DNA from: JAUVXJ01 sp964433755
GTDB lineage: Bacteria > Chloroflexota > Anaerolineae > UBA7937 > B3-Chlor
Direction of reading: 5' to 3'
NCBI GenBank assembly: GCA_964433755.1
Contig: CAYSSR010000003.1
Coordinates: 496,001 to 560,000, forward strand
Length of the DNA: 64,000 nt
Shown here one piece after another: positions 6,875 through 16,301 of the stretch. Under the pieces are notes generated by a model, which was not told where the DNA came from, searched no databases, and saw nothing but the letters and a program-made list of their open reading frames with translations. Each line of letters opens with the position of its first letter. The first letter of the stretch is position 1. The position numbers were made by a program, and so were the translations under genes.

Positions 6875-9800
6875 TCAGATAGCCGGAAGCCTAGGGTCCT
6901 CCTCCCATTCCACTCCCCAGTTGTCCCTCTGCTTGTATGCGGAAAAGCCCCCAGCTCCCCCCACACGCCTACCCAGCAATCCGGGACCGCCGAGCCGACC
7001 CAGACGCTCGAATAGCCAACACTGCCACGCGAGACTCAGCGGCACACGCAGGATTAGGCTCTTGCGGATTTCGTAGTCCCAGAGCTCAATTCCACCCCTT
7101 CGGAGCGTCCACGTGGGTAGCTTGCAGTAGAATCTCACTCCGCACTGGGGCGGAATACTGGCTCGGAAGAAGATCGCTTGCCAGTGCCTTCGTAGGGAAG
7201 GCCTGAGACGAACCCTGCGCGCAGGGGCGGAACCTTCGAGACTCGGACGCTGAACCTGTTCACCCTGGAGTGCTGAGACCAGTTGGCGAACCGAGCCAAC
7301 CCTTGGAACGAAAATGGCAGCCGCCACATCCCGATTCTTGGGAAACACAAAGGTATGCCGAATATGCGATGAAGCTTCGTCATCACAGCAGGCGTCCAGT
7401 GCTGCCAGCAAGCTAGTGAGGCCGCCTCGTCTATGTCGGACCGGCACCATTGCAGCCGAGCACAACGCCGCCGGGTATTCACTCGGCAGTTCGGTGGACA
7501 ATACCCTCTCCCATGTTGCCACCATCCCGACACCGGCGAAATCGACGGGCGCACCAAAGTTGGCCCCTTTGGCCAGACTCAGGGCATCGATCAGCCGTCT
7601 TGGCACCACGTAGACAATCCGGTACGTGCCAAGATTCGCAGTCGCCAGCAATGTAAGGTCGAAGTGGCCGGACAGGACCTCCACCAACCTATCGAGTTCG
7701 TCTGGTTTGCCGGCTACAGGTATCGCTGCAAGCGGAAAAGTGTGCGAGTCCTGTTGTGCCCCTCCCGCCGCCTGGCGGGCTCCAAAGAAGTCGCCACGCC
7801 AGAACGCCGGCTCCTCACTCACCTGTTCGCCAAATTCCCGCGGCCCCACACGCTCGGATTCGTCATCCCCGAACAACCGCAATCTGCGGCGGGCTCGGCA
7901 AGCCGCCGAAGCGTAGTTCAAGCGCTCGTCTAGCCCTAACCCGAACTCACACCGGAACAGTGCTAGGTTGATCGCACTGCCGTTCATGGCGAGTGGGTCA
8001 TCTGAATGGAGCAGGTTATAGAATCTGCAGACGGCGCCTATCTTGTCCGTGTTCACTATTGATCGGCTGTCGGTCGCGACCTCGGCTCCGAGCCGGAGTA
8101 GATCCATCATCGCCTTCGTCCTGAAATCGCCCTTTGCCTCCGCGCTCAGGAGGACATACTGCCGTCGCTTTCGCGTTGAGATCTGCGAACGTCGCGTCGC
8201 TGCGTGACCATCGCCTCCAGCCGTGCCTATCCACGACACATAGGGCTCTGGCAACACGACATCTAAGCACTGTTCGGCGGGGCTGCGCGCGTACCGGGCT
8301 GCCTTCGAGACATTGCAGTAGAGGGTATCTTCCTCGTTCGCCGCCCTCAGGAGGTCGTCGTACTCCCTATCCAATGAGTTAGGAGGATAGTCAGCGGGCG
8401 CGGGAAACAGCATCAGCCGTCCTGCGCCGACCTCGCGGTCGGCACAGCAATGACCTTTGTTCCTGATCACAAGCCACTCGACCGTCCCAACACCAGCCGC
8501 CAGTCGATAGGGAGGGAACAAAACACTCTGTCGCGCCTGCTCCACCGTGATTCGCAGGCCGGTCCCCAGATCCGTCAGAATGAAGTCGAAGGGAGGCTTT
8601 GACTTGCCCATGACCGTGCGTCGCGGCCGCGCTTCCCTGGCGAGGGCAAGCTCGCTGCCGAACACGAACACTCGGAGCACCTTCCGCCGGGTTGGCCACA
8701 ACCCTCTCAGTTTGAGTTCAAAGAAGCCATGGTCGGTGACGTCGAATGAGTGTACCTTTGGGCTAAGGAGTAGCGGGGCAACTATGAGGGAACTGGAGGT
8801 CGCCAGCGTAAGCACCGATTCGTCACATCTCAATCGATCCTGCCGCCATCGAGGCACGGCCACCGTCACCAGGAACACTCCAACGAAGACGAAAGGCACA
8901 AGCGTGTCGACGACTCCCATCGTTGTAGCCTCGCCCAGGAGCAGCCGCCCAATGAATCCTGCAGACGTGGCCAGTACCGCCATCGCAGATACGTAGCGCA
9001 AGGCTCGCATCGGCCACTTGCATAGTCTCGGGTGTACACTGCGGTAGGCGTGCATGAGGGTGACGACGCCTATGAGAATCTGGTATGTAAGCCTCAGCTG
9101 GTTGTGCTCGAGTAGTACCGCCGCTCCTGCCCCTTGACTGGGGATGAGCAGGGTTGCCAGGAACCCTGCAGCGATGATAATCGAAGGTCCGTAGAGCCCG
9201 GCTGACGACATGAGGACCCCGCTGACGAACGATCCTCTCTTCAGTGCACATAACTCCATGGCCAACACCCAGGACTCTGCGCCACCTACCACGAATAGGC
9301 CCAGAACAACGACTGTGAATATGTCACACGTTCTGGTACCGATCGAGCCCGCGATCGGCAGCAGCATGGCAAACAGTAGCGTGATGGCAGGAAACACCTG
9401 TAGGGTGTTCAGATCCTCCACCGCCTTCAGCACAACGTGTTCCGGTGCATCGCCCAGAGGCCTTGGCCGAGACCGATGGAGCGGGCCCGGCGCTTGACAG
9501 GCCTTCCACAATAGGTCGGGAAGAGTCTGCGGACTCCGGCCCAATGCGTGCTGAAACGCTACCAGCAACAAGAAGGCGAGGATGAACACGCACGCTATCG
9601 CAACCACCAACACGTCCTGCACGCGCGCGCCACCTGGCGCAATGTGCTCTCCCAGCAAGCCCGGTATGTGACCAAGTTCGAAGTACTTGCTCGCCAAGGT
9701 TGGTCTCAGGTCGCCGACACCTATCTGCGGCGGGACGTAGACGAGTCTCTCCATCGCAGCCACGAATAGCACAAGACCAGCCAACCCCCGGAGCACTGAA

Positions 9801-10324
9801 CGGAGTCCATCAGCGTACTGTTGAACGAAGTCCGTATTGAGGCACCTGCCGAGCAGCCACCCAACTCCGAAGACTTGCACTATGGACAGGAACCATATTG
9901 CGAACCCCAGCGCCGTCAACCTAGTGGGCCACCCTTCATACCACGCACCGCACCCATCCAAGAGTACGGCCACCTGGATGCTCACCCCAACCAGGAAGAG
10001 TGCGAATCCAGCGGCCGCTGTCATGGCGCGCCGCCGAACCGGTTCAGTTCTCTGGAAGGAAGGCCACAGACCACCTACTGCGCCAGCGACCAGAAACAAG
10101 CTGAGAGACAGCCACCCAATCATGGACACAAGCCGCATGCCATCGTCGCATCTGCCGAGGCGCCAGGCACACAACAAGATACTACCTGCGCTGATGCAGA
10201 AGTACACGACGATCCAGTTAGCGTTGAGATGGAGCCCAGCAGCAAACCCCTCGGCGAATGCCCGTGGGCGCTGCCATCTTCGGTGCGTCGTTCTATCGCT
10301 CGTTAGCGCGTCATCCTCACTCAT
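6875..10324 (-). CDS. Giant two-part membrane protein of unknown function
   Basis: I do not recognise this 1149-residue protein. About the first 540 residues hold a dozen or so hydrophobic segments, such as WIVVYFCISAGSILLCAW, VLVVAIACVFILAFLLLV and LVPFVFVGVFLVTVAV. The remaining 600 residues look soluble and probably cytosolic. They have Arg-rich stretches and pieces such as DLLRLGAEVATDSRSIVN and FDLTLLATANLGTYRIVYVV, but no nucleotide-binding or protease motif I can name. The start is placed at ATG 10324 with AAGGGG about eight bases upstream, rather than at the GTG 18 bases earlier. It stands alone between the dnaE2 patchwork and the first export cassette. A consensus promoter lies 300 bases upstream. 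It could be a sensor, transporter-linked or defence protein, and none of these is demonstrated. Confidence 0.8.
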   Translation of the reverse strand: MSEDDALTSDRTTHRRWQRPRAFAEGFAAGLHLNANWIVVYFCISAGSILLCAWRLGRCDDGMRLVSMIGWLSLSLFLVAGAVGGLWPSFQRTEPVRRRAMTAAAGFALFLVGVSIQVAVLLDGCGAWYEGWPTRLTALGFAIWFLSIVQVFGVGWLLGRCLNTDFVQQYADGLRSVLRGLAGLVLFVAAMERLVYVPPQIGVGDLRPTLASKYFELGHIPGLLGEHIAPGGARVQDVLVVAIACVFILAFLLLVAFQHALGRSPQTLPDLLWKACQAPGPLHRSRPRPLGDAPEHVVLKAVEDLNTLQVFPAITLLFAMLLPIAGSIGTRTCDIFTVVVLGLFVVGGAESWVLAMELCALKRGSFVSGVLMSSAGLYGPSIIIAAGFLATLLIPSQGAGAAVLLEHNQLRLTYQILIGVVTLMHAYRSVHPRLCKWPMRALRYVSAMAVLATSAGFIGRLLLGEATTMGVVDTLVPFVFVGVFLVTVAVPRWRQDRLRCDESVLTLATSSSLIVAPLLLSPKVHSFDVTDHGFFELKLRGLWPTRRKVLRVFVFGSELALAREARPRRTVMGKSKPPFDFILTDLGTGLRITVEQARQSVLFPPYRLAAGVGTVEWLVIRNKGHCCADREVGAGRLMLFPAPADYPPNSLDREYDDLLRAANEEDTLYCNVSKAARYARSPAEQCLDVVLPEPYVSWIGTAGGDGHAATRRSQISTRKRRQYVLLSAEAKGDFRTKAMMDLLRLGAEVATDSRSIVNTDKIGAVCRFYNLLHSDDPLAMNGSAINLALFRCEFGLGLDERLNYASAACRARRRLRLFGDDESERVGPREFGEQVSEEPAFWRGDFFGARQAAGGAQQDSHTFPLAAIPVAGKPDELDRLVEVLSGHFDLTLLATANLGTYRIVYVVPRRLIDALSLAKGANFGAPVDFAGVGMVATWERVLSTELPSEYPAALCSAAMVPVRHRRGGLTSLLAALDACCDDEASSHIRHTFVFPKNRDVAAAIFVPRVGSVRQLVSALQGEQVQRPSLEGSAPARRVRLRPSLRRHWQAIFFRASIPPQCGVRFYCKLPTWTLRRGGIELWDYEIRKSLILRVPLSLAWQCWLFERLGRLGGPGLLGRRVGGAGGFSAYKQRDNWGVEWEEDPRLPAI

Positions 10325-10621
10325 GGCTGGACCCCTTTGCACGCCGATGGCTCCCGCAACGCCACTGCCACGCGAAGGCGGCCCTGACTAGCCAATCCTG
10401 AGCTAGGTGGGAGAAGCACGCGGAGAAACAGCGGAACCCAGGGGACCTTACACGATGTCGTCAACATCGCAGCGCGACTGGACCTCTTCATCACACGCCT
10501 CCGTGCTGTCCTTCACCGAGGCGGCACGCCTAGTGGCGAAGCATTCCACGATGTAGGTGCTGACGCGCCGACAGCTGCCCTTTCAACCGACGGGACCTAA
10601 CCCATGTCCCAACATTGGCAC
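10325..10621 (-). other. Long leader of the giant membrane protein gene
   Basis: Predicted transcript leader of about 290 bases between the promoter at 10622-10650 and the ATG at 10324. It contains CTAGC...GCTAG near 10390-10410. A short minus-strand frame reads STYIVECFATRRAAS and on to a stop codon near 10450. It resembles the first strand of small ferredoxin-like (DUF4242-type) proteins, but it is too short and lacks a good start, so it may be a remnant. Nothing else is recognised. Confidence 0.35.
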
Positions 10622-10650
10622 AGTATACCACATGTCGTTACCTTTGTCAA
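10622..10650 (-). promoter_or_regulatory. Strong promoter upstream of the giant membrane protein
   Basis: On the minus strand: TTGACA, 17 bases, TATACT, one mismatch from the sigma-70-type consensus. Predicted start near 10615, giving an untranslated leader of roughly 290 bases. Confidence 0.72.
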
Positions 10651-10837
10651 CTTAGCATGCTCTGCCCGTAGTGATACACGTCCCGACTCCCGCCCAAGGT
10701 TTCCTCCCCCATGGAATCGCGCACTGGCGGAAGTTTCACTCTCAGGCACCGGCGCCTCTGCTCCACCGCACCGAGACGGAACTCTCTTGTCGCAGGACCC
10801 TTGTCTGGCTGCCCCCATCCGCGCCCACCCCGAAGAA

Positions 10838-10864
10838 CTCCCACCCGCCAGACCGGTGTGGGAG
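10838..10864 (-). terminator. Hairpin after the first export cassette
   Basis: ACTCCCAC and GTGGGAGT pair perfectly across an 11-base loop, 45 bases beyond the adaptor stop codon. No T-run. Confidence 0.5.
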
Positions 10865-10908
10865 TCAACTGTGTTCGGACCGCCTGTTGACGAATGACGA
10901 TCGGCACC

Positions 10909-12057
10909 CTACCCCGTCGCGATCTCCACCTCCACGCTCATCCCCAGGCGCAGACCCTCCGGCTGCCCCTCCAGGGCGATGACCACCGTGTAGACCACGT
11001 CCCCGCCCACCGTAGATGCCTGCGGCGAGACCAGCGCCACCCGGCCCGGGACATCCAAGTTGAGCGCTTCCACGTAGACGGCGGCCTCCTGGCCCATTTG
11101 CACTTCGGTCACGTCTCTTTCGCTGAGGTCCGTGGTCTCCACTCGGAGAGAAGAGAGGTCGGAAAGAGTCAGCACCACCTGGCCGGGCACCACCACTTGC
11201 CCCGGGCTAACCTGAAGGTCGGCCACGGTCCCTGAGAAAGGAGCGATCAGTGTGGCCTGGTCCAAGGAGGCGCGTGCGGACTCCAGAGCCGCCTCCGCCT
11301 GGGCCACGGCCGCCTGGGCGATGGCCAGTTGCTCCGGCGTGGCTCCGGCTCGAAGCATGTCCATCTGAGCGATAGCGCTCTTCACGTTGCGCCACGCGGC
11401 CTCCAGATCCTCTGGCGACGCCCCGCGGGTTACCAGTTCATAGTTTGCCTGCGCGCTCTCGTAGTCCAGCGTAGCCAACTGGAGAGCCAACGTCTGGGGC
11501 ATCTCGTCGACCTCTTCCATCCAGGCGATCTCGTCGTAGGCAGCCTGGGCCTGCACCAGCGCGGCCTCGGCTTTTCTGAGAGCGGCCAGGGCGATCCTCC
11601 GTTCCTCGTCGCTGGGTCCGGCCTCCAGTCTGTGGTACTCGGCCAGTGCGCTCGCGTAGGCAGCGTCGGCCGTAGCCAGTTCCTCCGGACGAGGTCCGGA
11701 CTCCAACTCGGCGAGCTGCGCCCTCGCGGCCTCCAGAGCGGCCTCGGCCTGGGCCACTCCGGCCTGAAGGCTGGAGGACTCCAGAGAGACCAGGGTGGTG
11801 CCTTGCTCCACCTGGTCGCCCAGCTCCACCTCCACACTCTCCACCTGGCCCGCCAGAGTGAAGCCCATCTGGGCTTCCTGAGCCGCCACCACCTCGCCGG
11901 AGGCGGTCACCGCGCCCCCCACGGAACGCGAAGGGAGCACCGGGGTTGGCGCTGGGAGCACAGCGGTAGGCGATACCTGGGGTGTACCGCCGCAGCCCGC
12001 CAGGAACATGGCTATAAGGAGAAAAAGAACGGCTACTCCGCGTCCCCGGCCAGTCAT
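10909..12057 (-). CDS. Lipoprotein periplasmic adaptor (HlyD/MacA-like), cassette 1
   Basis: Membrane-fusion-type adaptor of an ABC exporter. The 382 residues start with a lipoprotein signal (hydrophobic stretch ending LIAMFLAGC), then a short Pro/Thr linker. A lipoyl-type half-motif (GEVVAAQEAQMGF...GQVESVEVELGDQVEQG) is followed by a long Ala/Glu-rich coiled-coil hairpin (about 90-270). Then come the second lipoyl half (ATLIAPFSGTVADLQVSPGQ) and a beta-barrel (VETTDLSERDVTEV). The frame is open further upstream, but ATG 12057 is chosen because it yields the signal peptide and overlaps the ATPase stop codon by four bases (ATGA), implying translational coupling. Very similar to the adaptor at 20846-21997. 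Substrate unknown. Confidence 0.9.
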   Translation of the reverse strand: MTGRGRGVAVLFLLIAMFLAGCGGTPQVSPTAVLPAPTPVLPSRSVGGAVTASGEVVAAQEAQMGFTLAGQVESVEVELGDQVEQGTTLVSLESSSLQAGVAQAEAALEAARAQLAELESGPRPEELATADAAYASALAEYHRLEAGPSDEERRIALAALRKAEAALVQAQAAYDEIAWMEEVDEMPQTLALQLATLDYESAQANYELVTRGASPEDLEAAWRNVKSAIAQMDMLRAGATPEQLAIAQAAVAQAEAALESARASLDQATLIAPFSGTVADLQVSPGQVVVPGQVVLTLSDLSSLRVETTDLSERDVTEVQMGQEAAVYVEALNLDVPGRVALVSPQASTVGGDVVYTVVIALEGQPEGLRLGMSVEVEIATG

Positions 12058-12752
12058 CTTCCCTCTCCTTCGCCGGGCCTGTCGTCCCAGACCTTGCCGT
12101 CGCGCAACTCCACCACCCGCCGGGTGAAGGCGACCACGCGGGGGTCGTGGGTGGCGCACACAAAGGTGGTACCGGTCTCCCGGTTCAATCGTTGCATGAT
12201 TTCCATCACCTGGCGTCCGTTCTCCGTGTCCAGGTTAGCTGTGGGCTCGTCCGCCAGGATCAGGATAGGCTCTGTGGCCAGGGCGCGGGCCACGGCCACG
12301 CGCTGCTGCTCGCCGCCGCTCAACTGATCGGGCCGGTGATCCGCCCGGTCCGCGAGGTCCACCGCCTCCAGCAACTCCATCACCCGCTTCCTGCGCTGCT
12401 TACCGTTCTTCCCCACCAGGAGCAGCGGGAGCTCGATGTTCTCGTAGGCGTTCAACCCGGGGATCAACGCGAAGAACTGAAAGACGAAGCCGATGGTTCC
12501 CCGCCGCAGGTCGGCCCGCTTGCTGCCGCTCAGCTTGGTGACGTCCTCGCCGTTGAGCAGTACCCGTCCGCTGGTGGGCTTGTCCAGGCAGCCCATGACC
12601 TGGAGTGCCGTAGTCTTCCCAGACCCCGAAGGCCCCACCAGGGACGTGAATTCGCCCCCATCGATGGAGACCGTCAGTCCGCGCAGGGCATAGGTCTCCA
12701 CCTCACCGATCTTGTAGACTCTGGTCACATCTTCCAGACGGATGACTTCCAT
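12054..12752 (-). CDS. MacB/LolD-type ABC transporter ATPase, cassette 1
   Basis: A 232-residue nucleotide-binding subunit that powers two FtsX-type permeases. Walker A is GPSGSGKTT (about residue 40), the Q-loop region is FVFQFFALIPGLNAYENI, the signature is LSGGEQQRV, Walker B is ILILADEPTANLD, and the switch is THD. Size and motifs place it in the MacB/LolD/FtsE group, which drives mechanotransmission rather than classical transport. It is encoded after two permeases and immediately before the adaptor, with which it overlaps by four bases. The paralogue at 21973-22692 is about three quarters identical by eye. Confidence 0.96.
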   Translation of the reverse strand: MEVIRLEDVTRVYKIGEVETYALRGLTVSIDGGEFTSLVGPSGSGKTTALQVMGCLDKPTSGRVLLNGEDVTKLSGSKRADLRRGTIGFVFQFFALIPGLNAYENIELPLLLVGKNGKQRRKRVMELLEAVDLADRADHRPDQLSGGEQQRVAVARALATEPILILADEPTANLDTENGRQVMEIMQRLNRETGTTFVCATHDPRVVAFTRRVVELRDGKVWDDRPGEGEGR

Positions 12753-12815
12753 TCTGAACCTCCCAGCTCACCGTTGACGGCTCAAGGGGTGTCGCACAGG
12801 CATTTCCCTGGCTGA

Positions 12816-14039
12816 CTATTCGACTCGCAAGGCGTCGACCGGCTGCAGCCGCGCCGCAAACCGGGCAGGATACAATGATGCCAACAGGATGATGATCATA
12901 GCCGCGATGGCCACGGCACCCGTCTCCGCCGGAGCGAAGCGCGCGTATATGGTACTGCCGTAGGCCGCGGACACTGTGGTCATAGTAGCCATCTCCCCGA
13001 TGTGCAAACCCACCTTGGACAAATAGAACACACCGAGGGATCCCAGGATCACACCCAGGATCACGCCAACCCCACCCAGGATGCCCGCTTCCACCAGAAA
13101 CATGAACAGGATCTCGCGCCCCTTCATGCCCAGCGCAGACAGGATGCCCATCTCCCGGATACGCTCGAAGACTGACATCAACAACGTATTGGCGATAACC
13201 ACAGCGACCACCATCAGGACCACCAGGTACATGATGTAGAGCATGCCCATACCTGCCTGAATGGCCTGAAGAATCACCTGGTTCATCTCGCTCCAGGTCA
13301 GTACGGTGTAGCCCGGCGCTCTGAGCGCCGCGGCGAGGCCATCAGCCAACTCGCGGTCCTTGAGCAAGACCAGGATCATACTGGCTCGTCCCTCTGTGTG
13401 GGTGAAGGCCTGCGCCTTGGACAGCGGCAGAAAGACCGTGGTATCGTCGTATACAGGGACGCCGGTGGCGTAGAGGCCGCGTATGGTGAAGATGGCCTCA
13501 TCGGGGGCTTCGTCCGCAGTGTTTACCAGGAGACTGATCTGATCTCCCACCGCCACCCCCAGGCTCTCCGCCAGCCTCTGCCCCAAGAGAAGACCACTGC
13601 GGTCGTCCGGCTGGAGGTACTCACCGGCGGCCAAACCGTCCCGAATCCTCGCGTGTACGTCCGAAAGAGGATCGATCCCGAACACCCGGACGCCCACGGA
13701 CTCTTCGCGAGTGCTCACGATGCCGCTAGCCCACAACACGGGCGACGCCGCCTCCACGCCGTCGAGCGCGTTCACCCGAGCAGCTAGCTCTTCCGGATTG
13801 TCCAGCAGATCCTCCCAGGCCAGACTGACCTTGTCCTCGTCGTAGGACTCGGCCCGGATCTTCAGGTGGCCGGTCTGAAGGCGTATGTTGTTCTCAACCG
13901 AATCGGCGATGGCACCCTGGATGAAACCGCTCATGAACACCAGCAGCGAAACCCCCACAGCGATCGCCACCAGCGTCAATAGAGAGCGGCGCCGGTTCCG
14001 AATCAGATCGCGATAGGCGATCTTCAGCAACTGCCTCAT
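12816..14039 (-). CDS. FtsX-like (MacB-type) permease A, cassette 1
   Basis: A 407-residue type VII ABC permease. An N-terminal membrane helix (about 20-42, LLTLVAIAVGVSLLVFMSGF) is followed by a large extracytoplasmic MacB-periplasmic-core domain (about 45-260). Three C-terminal helices carry the FtsX motif around MSVFERIREMGILSALGMKG. The protein ends in YPARFAARLQPVDALRVE, the common tail of this family. It pairs with the permease at 14079-15308 to make a heterodimeric membrane unit. Closest relative in the window is the 407-residue protein at 22743-23966. Confidence 0.94.
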   Translation of the reverse strand: MRQLLKIAYRDLIRNRRRSLLTLVAIAVGVSLLVFMSGFIQGAIADSVENNIRLQTGHLKIRAESYDEDKVSLAWEDLLDNPEELAARVNALDGVEAASPVLWASGIVSTREESVGVRVFGIDPLSDVHARIRDGLAAGEYLQPDDRSGLLLGQRLAESLGVAVGDQISLLVNTADEAPDEAIFTIRGLYATGVPVYDDTTVFLPLSKAQAFTHTEGRASMILVLLKDRELADGLAAALRAPGYTVLTWSEMNQVILQAIQAGMGMLYIMYLVVLMVVAVVIANTLLMSVFERIREMGILSALGMKGREILFMFLVEAGILGGVGVILGVILGSLGVFYLSKVGLHIGEMATMTTVSAAYGSTIYARFAPAETGAVAIAAMIIILLASLYPARFAARLQPVDALRVE

Positions 14040-14078
14040 CGCTGGCCTCCTCGTTTCTCCACCTTCTCGCTCCTCGTC

Positions 14079-15308
14079 CTAGACATGGTGCAGAGCCTCC
14101 GCCGGCTCCTGCTGTGAGGCCTGCCAGGCCGGATACAGCGCCGCCAGCGTGGCGATGATCAACACAGTCAGGCAGCGGCTCAAGAGCCGTACCATCCCGA
14201 CCTCGAAGTACACGCGATCGCCGAGCAATGCCGCCATGGGGGTGTAATCCCCGAAGTTGCCGAAGTACATGCCCACACGCCCGAAGTAGGCCACGATCAG
14301 CCCGCCCAGAGCACCGCCGGCCACGACTCCCAGAACTCCAATGAGCAGCCCCTCCATCAGGAACAGAAGCATAGTCTCCCAGCGCTTCAGGCCGAGCGCC
14401 CCCAGGACGCCGATCTCGCGCGTGCGCTCGAAGACGGCCATCAGCATCAGGTTGAGGATACCAACACCGGCCACCATCAAGGTCACCAACCCGAAGAGCC
14501 CCATGACCTGGTCCTTCGTGCCCAGCGTTTGCTGAATCGCGGATTCGGCCGTGATCCAGGACTCGACCTCGTAGCCTGGCAGGGCTGATCGCAGTGCGTC
14601 GACCACCGGCTGCTCCTTTCCCACGGTGGGGAGGGAGACCACGACTTCCGTTGCCAAATCGCGCAGGTCGAATAGTGCTTGTGCCTCGGACAGGGAGACG
14701 TAGACCATACCTTTCTCCATCTCCGCAAAGCCCAAATCGAAGATACCTACCACGGTCATGGTGCGGCTGCGCATCTGCTCGTGGGTGGCGCGTCCTGTCA
14801 GAGTGACCCGGTCGCCCACGCCCACCTCCAGCTGTTCCGCCAGCCCCTGGCCGATGAGCAGTTGGTCCTCGTCCTCGGCGGCCAGATACCGGCCCGCGCT
14901 GATGTTGCTTGCCAGCAGGCCGACGGGGGCTTCCAGCTCCGGCTCGATGCCGTAGATAGTCACGGGAAAGGTGCCAGCGCGGCTGCCCACCATGCCCCCG
15001 GTGTTGATGCGGCGTGAGGCGGCGACCACCTTCGGCTGGGATAGGGCTGCTTGCACCACCGCGTCGGCGTCGGCCAGAGGCAGCAGCGGCATCCTGCTGG
15101 CCTTTTCCCCATAGCCAGGCGCGTGGACCTTGATGTTGCCGCCCTGGAGCTTGACCAGGTTGCCGTACATGGCTTGCGTCGACCCGCCCAGGATGCCATC
15201 AAAGAACAGCAGCAACGCCAGTCCCAGACTGATGGCGATCACAGCGATGACAGTACGCCGCCAGTTGCGCCACAAGTTACGCCACGCCATCTTGACGAAC
15301 GTCCCCAT
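14079..15308 (-). CDS. FtsX-like (MacB-type) permease B, cassette 1
   Basis: A 409-residue partner permease with one N-terminal helix (VIAVIAISLGLALLLFFDGI), an extracytoplasmic domain and three C-terminal helices around LMAVFERTREIGVLGALGLK. It ends in YPAWQASQQEPAEALHHV. Start ATG 15308 has GGGAGG five bases upstream, and an in-frame GTG two codons earlier is less likely. First gene of the four-gene cassette. A weak promoter-like TGGAAA-N17-CATAAT lies about 90 bases upstream. The two permeases of a cassette are less alike than each is to its counterpart in the other cassette. Confidence 0.94.
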   Translation of the reverse strand: MGTFVKMAWRNLWRNWRRTVIAVIAISLGLALLLFFDGILGGSTQAMYGNLVKLQGGNIKVHAPGYGEKASRMPLLPLADADAVVQAALSQPKVVAASRRINTGGMVGSRAGTFPVTIYGIEPELEAPVGLLASNISAGRYLAAEDEDQLLIGQGLAEQLEVGVGDRVTLTGRATHEQMRSRTMTVVGIFDLGFAEMEKGMVYVSLSEAQALFDLRDLATEVVVSLPTVGKEQPVVDALRSALPGYEVESWITAESAIQQTLGTKDQVMGLFGLVTLMVAGVGILNLMLMAVFERTREIGVLGALGLKRWETMLLFLMEGLLIGVLGVVAGGALGGLIVAYFGRVGMYFGNFGDYTPMAALLGDRVYFEVGMVRLLSRCLTVLIIATLAALYPAWQASQQEPAEALHHV

Positions 15309-15461
15309 CCTCACCTCCCTGCGAAGAACCCCACCTCTCTCGAATAGGCCCTCTCCCTACCGGGGCCAGAGAACCACCACACCTCTCCATTATGCCTGAA
15401 ATCCGTTGCCGTTTCCACAGACAGAGTACTGCTTACAAAGCTGCGAGGAGAAGCCAATGGC

Positions 15462-15490
15462 AAAAGGGGCCGGATTCCCTCCGGCCCCTT
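15462..15490 (-). terminator. Intrinsic terminator of the nitroreductase gene
   Basis: On the minus strand, GGGGCCGGA and TCCGGCCCC pair perfectly across a five-base loop and are followed by TTTT. It lies 27 bases past the stop codon. Confidence 0.85.
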
Positions 15491-15516
15491 CTTGTACTAC
15501 CCCCAGCGGAGGGAGA

Positions 15517-16083
15517 CTAGAACGGTTTGCCCCATTCGTTCATATACACTATCTCTGCGAGGCTCTTGCGGGTGCTCGAAGCGCGCCGTTCCTTGGCCGC
15601 CTGGTCATAGGAGTCCTCGTTCGGGTAAGCCAGGGGTGTGGCGATGAGGAATCTCTCCCCCTCGGGAACCCCCAGCACCTTCTTGAGCGCGGTCTGGTCC
15701 ACGGCGGCCATGGGGTGAGTCACCAAGCCCAGCTCGGTAGCCGCCAGCAGCAGGTTCTCGAAGGCCAGCCCCACATCGAGGGGGTAGAAGAACGCCCCGT
15801 CCGGCATTACGTTCTCCTCGTGATTGGCGAACGCGAAGATGAGAACGTTAGCTTCCTTGACCACCAGATTGCCTTGGGCGAACCCGACGAAGGCCTTCTC
15901 CGCCACTCTCTCCACGTTCTCCTTACCCTGCACCACCACGAAGCGCCATGGCTGCTTGTTCATGGCCGAGGGAGCGAGCCGGGCCGCTTCCAGGACTTGC
16001 TCGAGTTTCTCCCGTTCGATCTCTCGCCCGGAGAGGCAGTTCTTCAGGCTCTTCCTTTTGCGAATCGCTTCCATGGTCTCCAC
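15517..16083 (-). CDS. Nitroreductase-family flavoprotein
   Basis: A 188-residue FMN-dependent oxidoreductase of the nitroreductase fold, using NAD(P)H to reduce nitro compounds, quinones or related substrates in the cytoplasm. The N-terminal RKRKSLKNCLSGREI takes the place of the usual RRSxRxF phosphate-binding segment. APSAMNKQPWRFVVVQG is the conserved FMN-contact block, and LLAATELGLVTHPMAAVDQ the usual C-terminal helix region. The asparagine in NKQPW matches the family's SxxNxQPW pattern. Start is GTG at 16083, six bases after AGGAGGGG, with an internal ATG at 16074 as alternative. Single-gene unit with its own promoter (16113-16141) and terminator. The actual substrate cannot be read from sequence. 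Confidence 0.9.
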   Translation of the reverse strand: METMEAIRKRKSLKNCLSGREIEREKLEQVLEAARLAPSAMNKQPWRFVVVQGKENVERVAEKAFVGFAQGNLVVKEANVLIFAFANHEENVMPDGAFFYPLDVGLAFENLLLAATELGLVTHPMAAVDQTALKKVLGVPEGERFLIATPLAYPNEDSYDQAAKERRASSTRKSLAEIVYMNEWGKPF

Positions 16084-16112
16084 GCCGCACCCCTCCTCTT
16101 GCAGATACTACG

Positions 16113-16141
16113 TTTATATCATAGCCCACCGGCTTCGGCAA
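16113..16141 (-). promoter_or_regulatory. Promoter of the nitroreductase gene
   Basis: On the minus strand: TTGCCG, 17 bases, TATAAA. A TATGAT overlaps just upstream of the -10 but is badly spaced. Confidence 0.6.
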
Positions 16142-16301
16142 CATCGACGTCACCGGAACCAGAGGGTTCATCCCACTCCTCCGTTGTGCCCGAAGACCCT
16201 TTGTTACCACCACTGGTCGGGCGTGGCATGACGCGACTCAGGCGGGCTGTGAATGGGAGATAGGTCCGCTGGCGACGCAGGGGAGTGGGGCAAGTGCTGC
16301 G

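Noticed and set aside
10909..12159. Adaptor of cassette 1 with 34 extra N-terminal residues
   Set aside because: The extension overlaps the ATPase gene and would bury the lipoprotein signal peptide. ATG 12057 gives the usual ATGA coupling.
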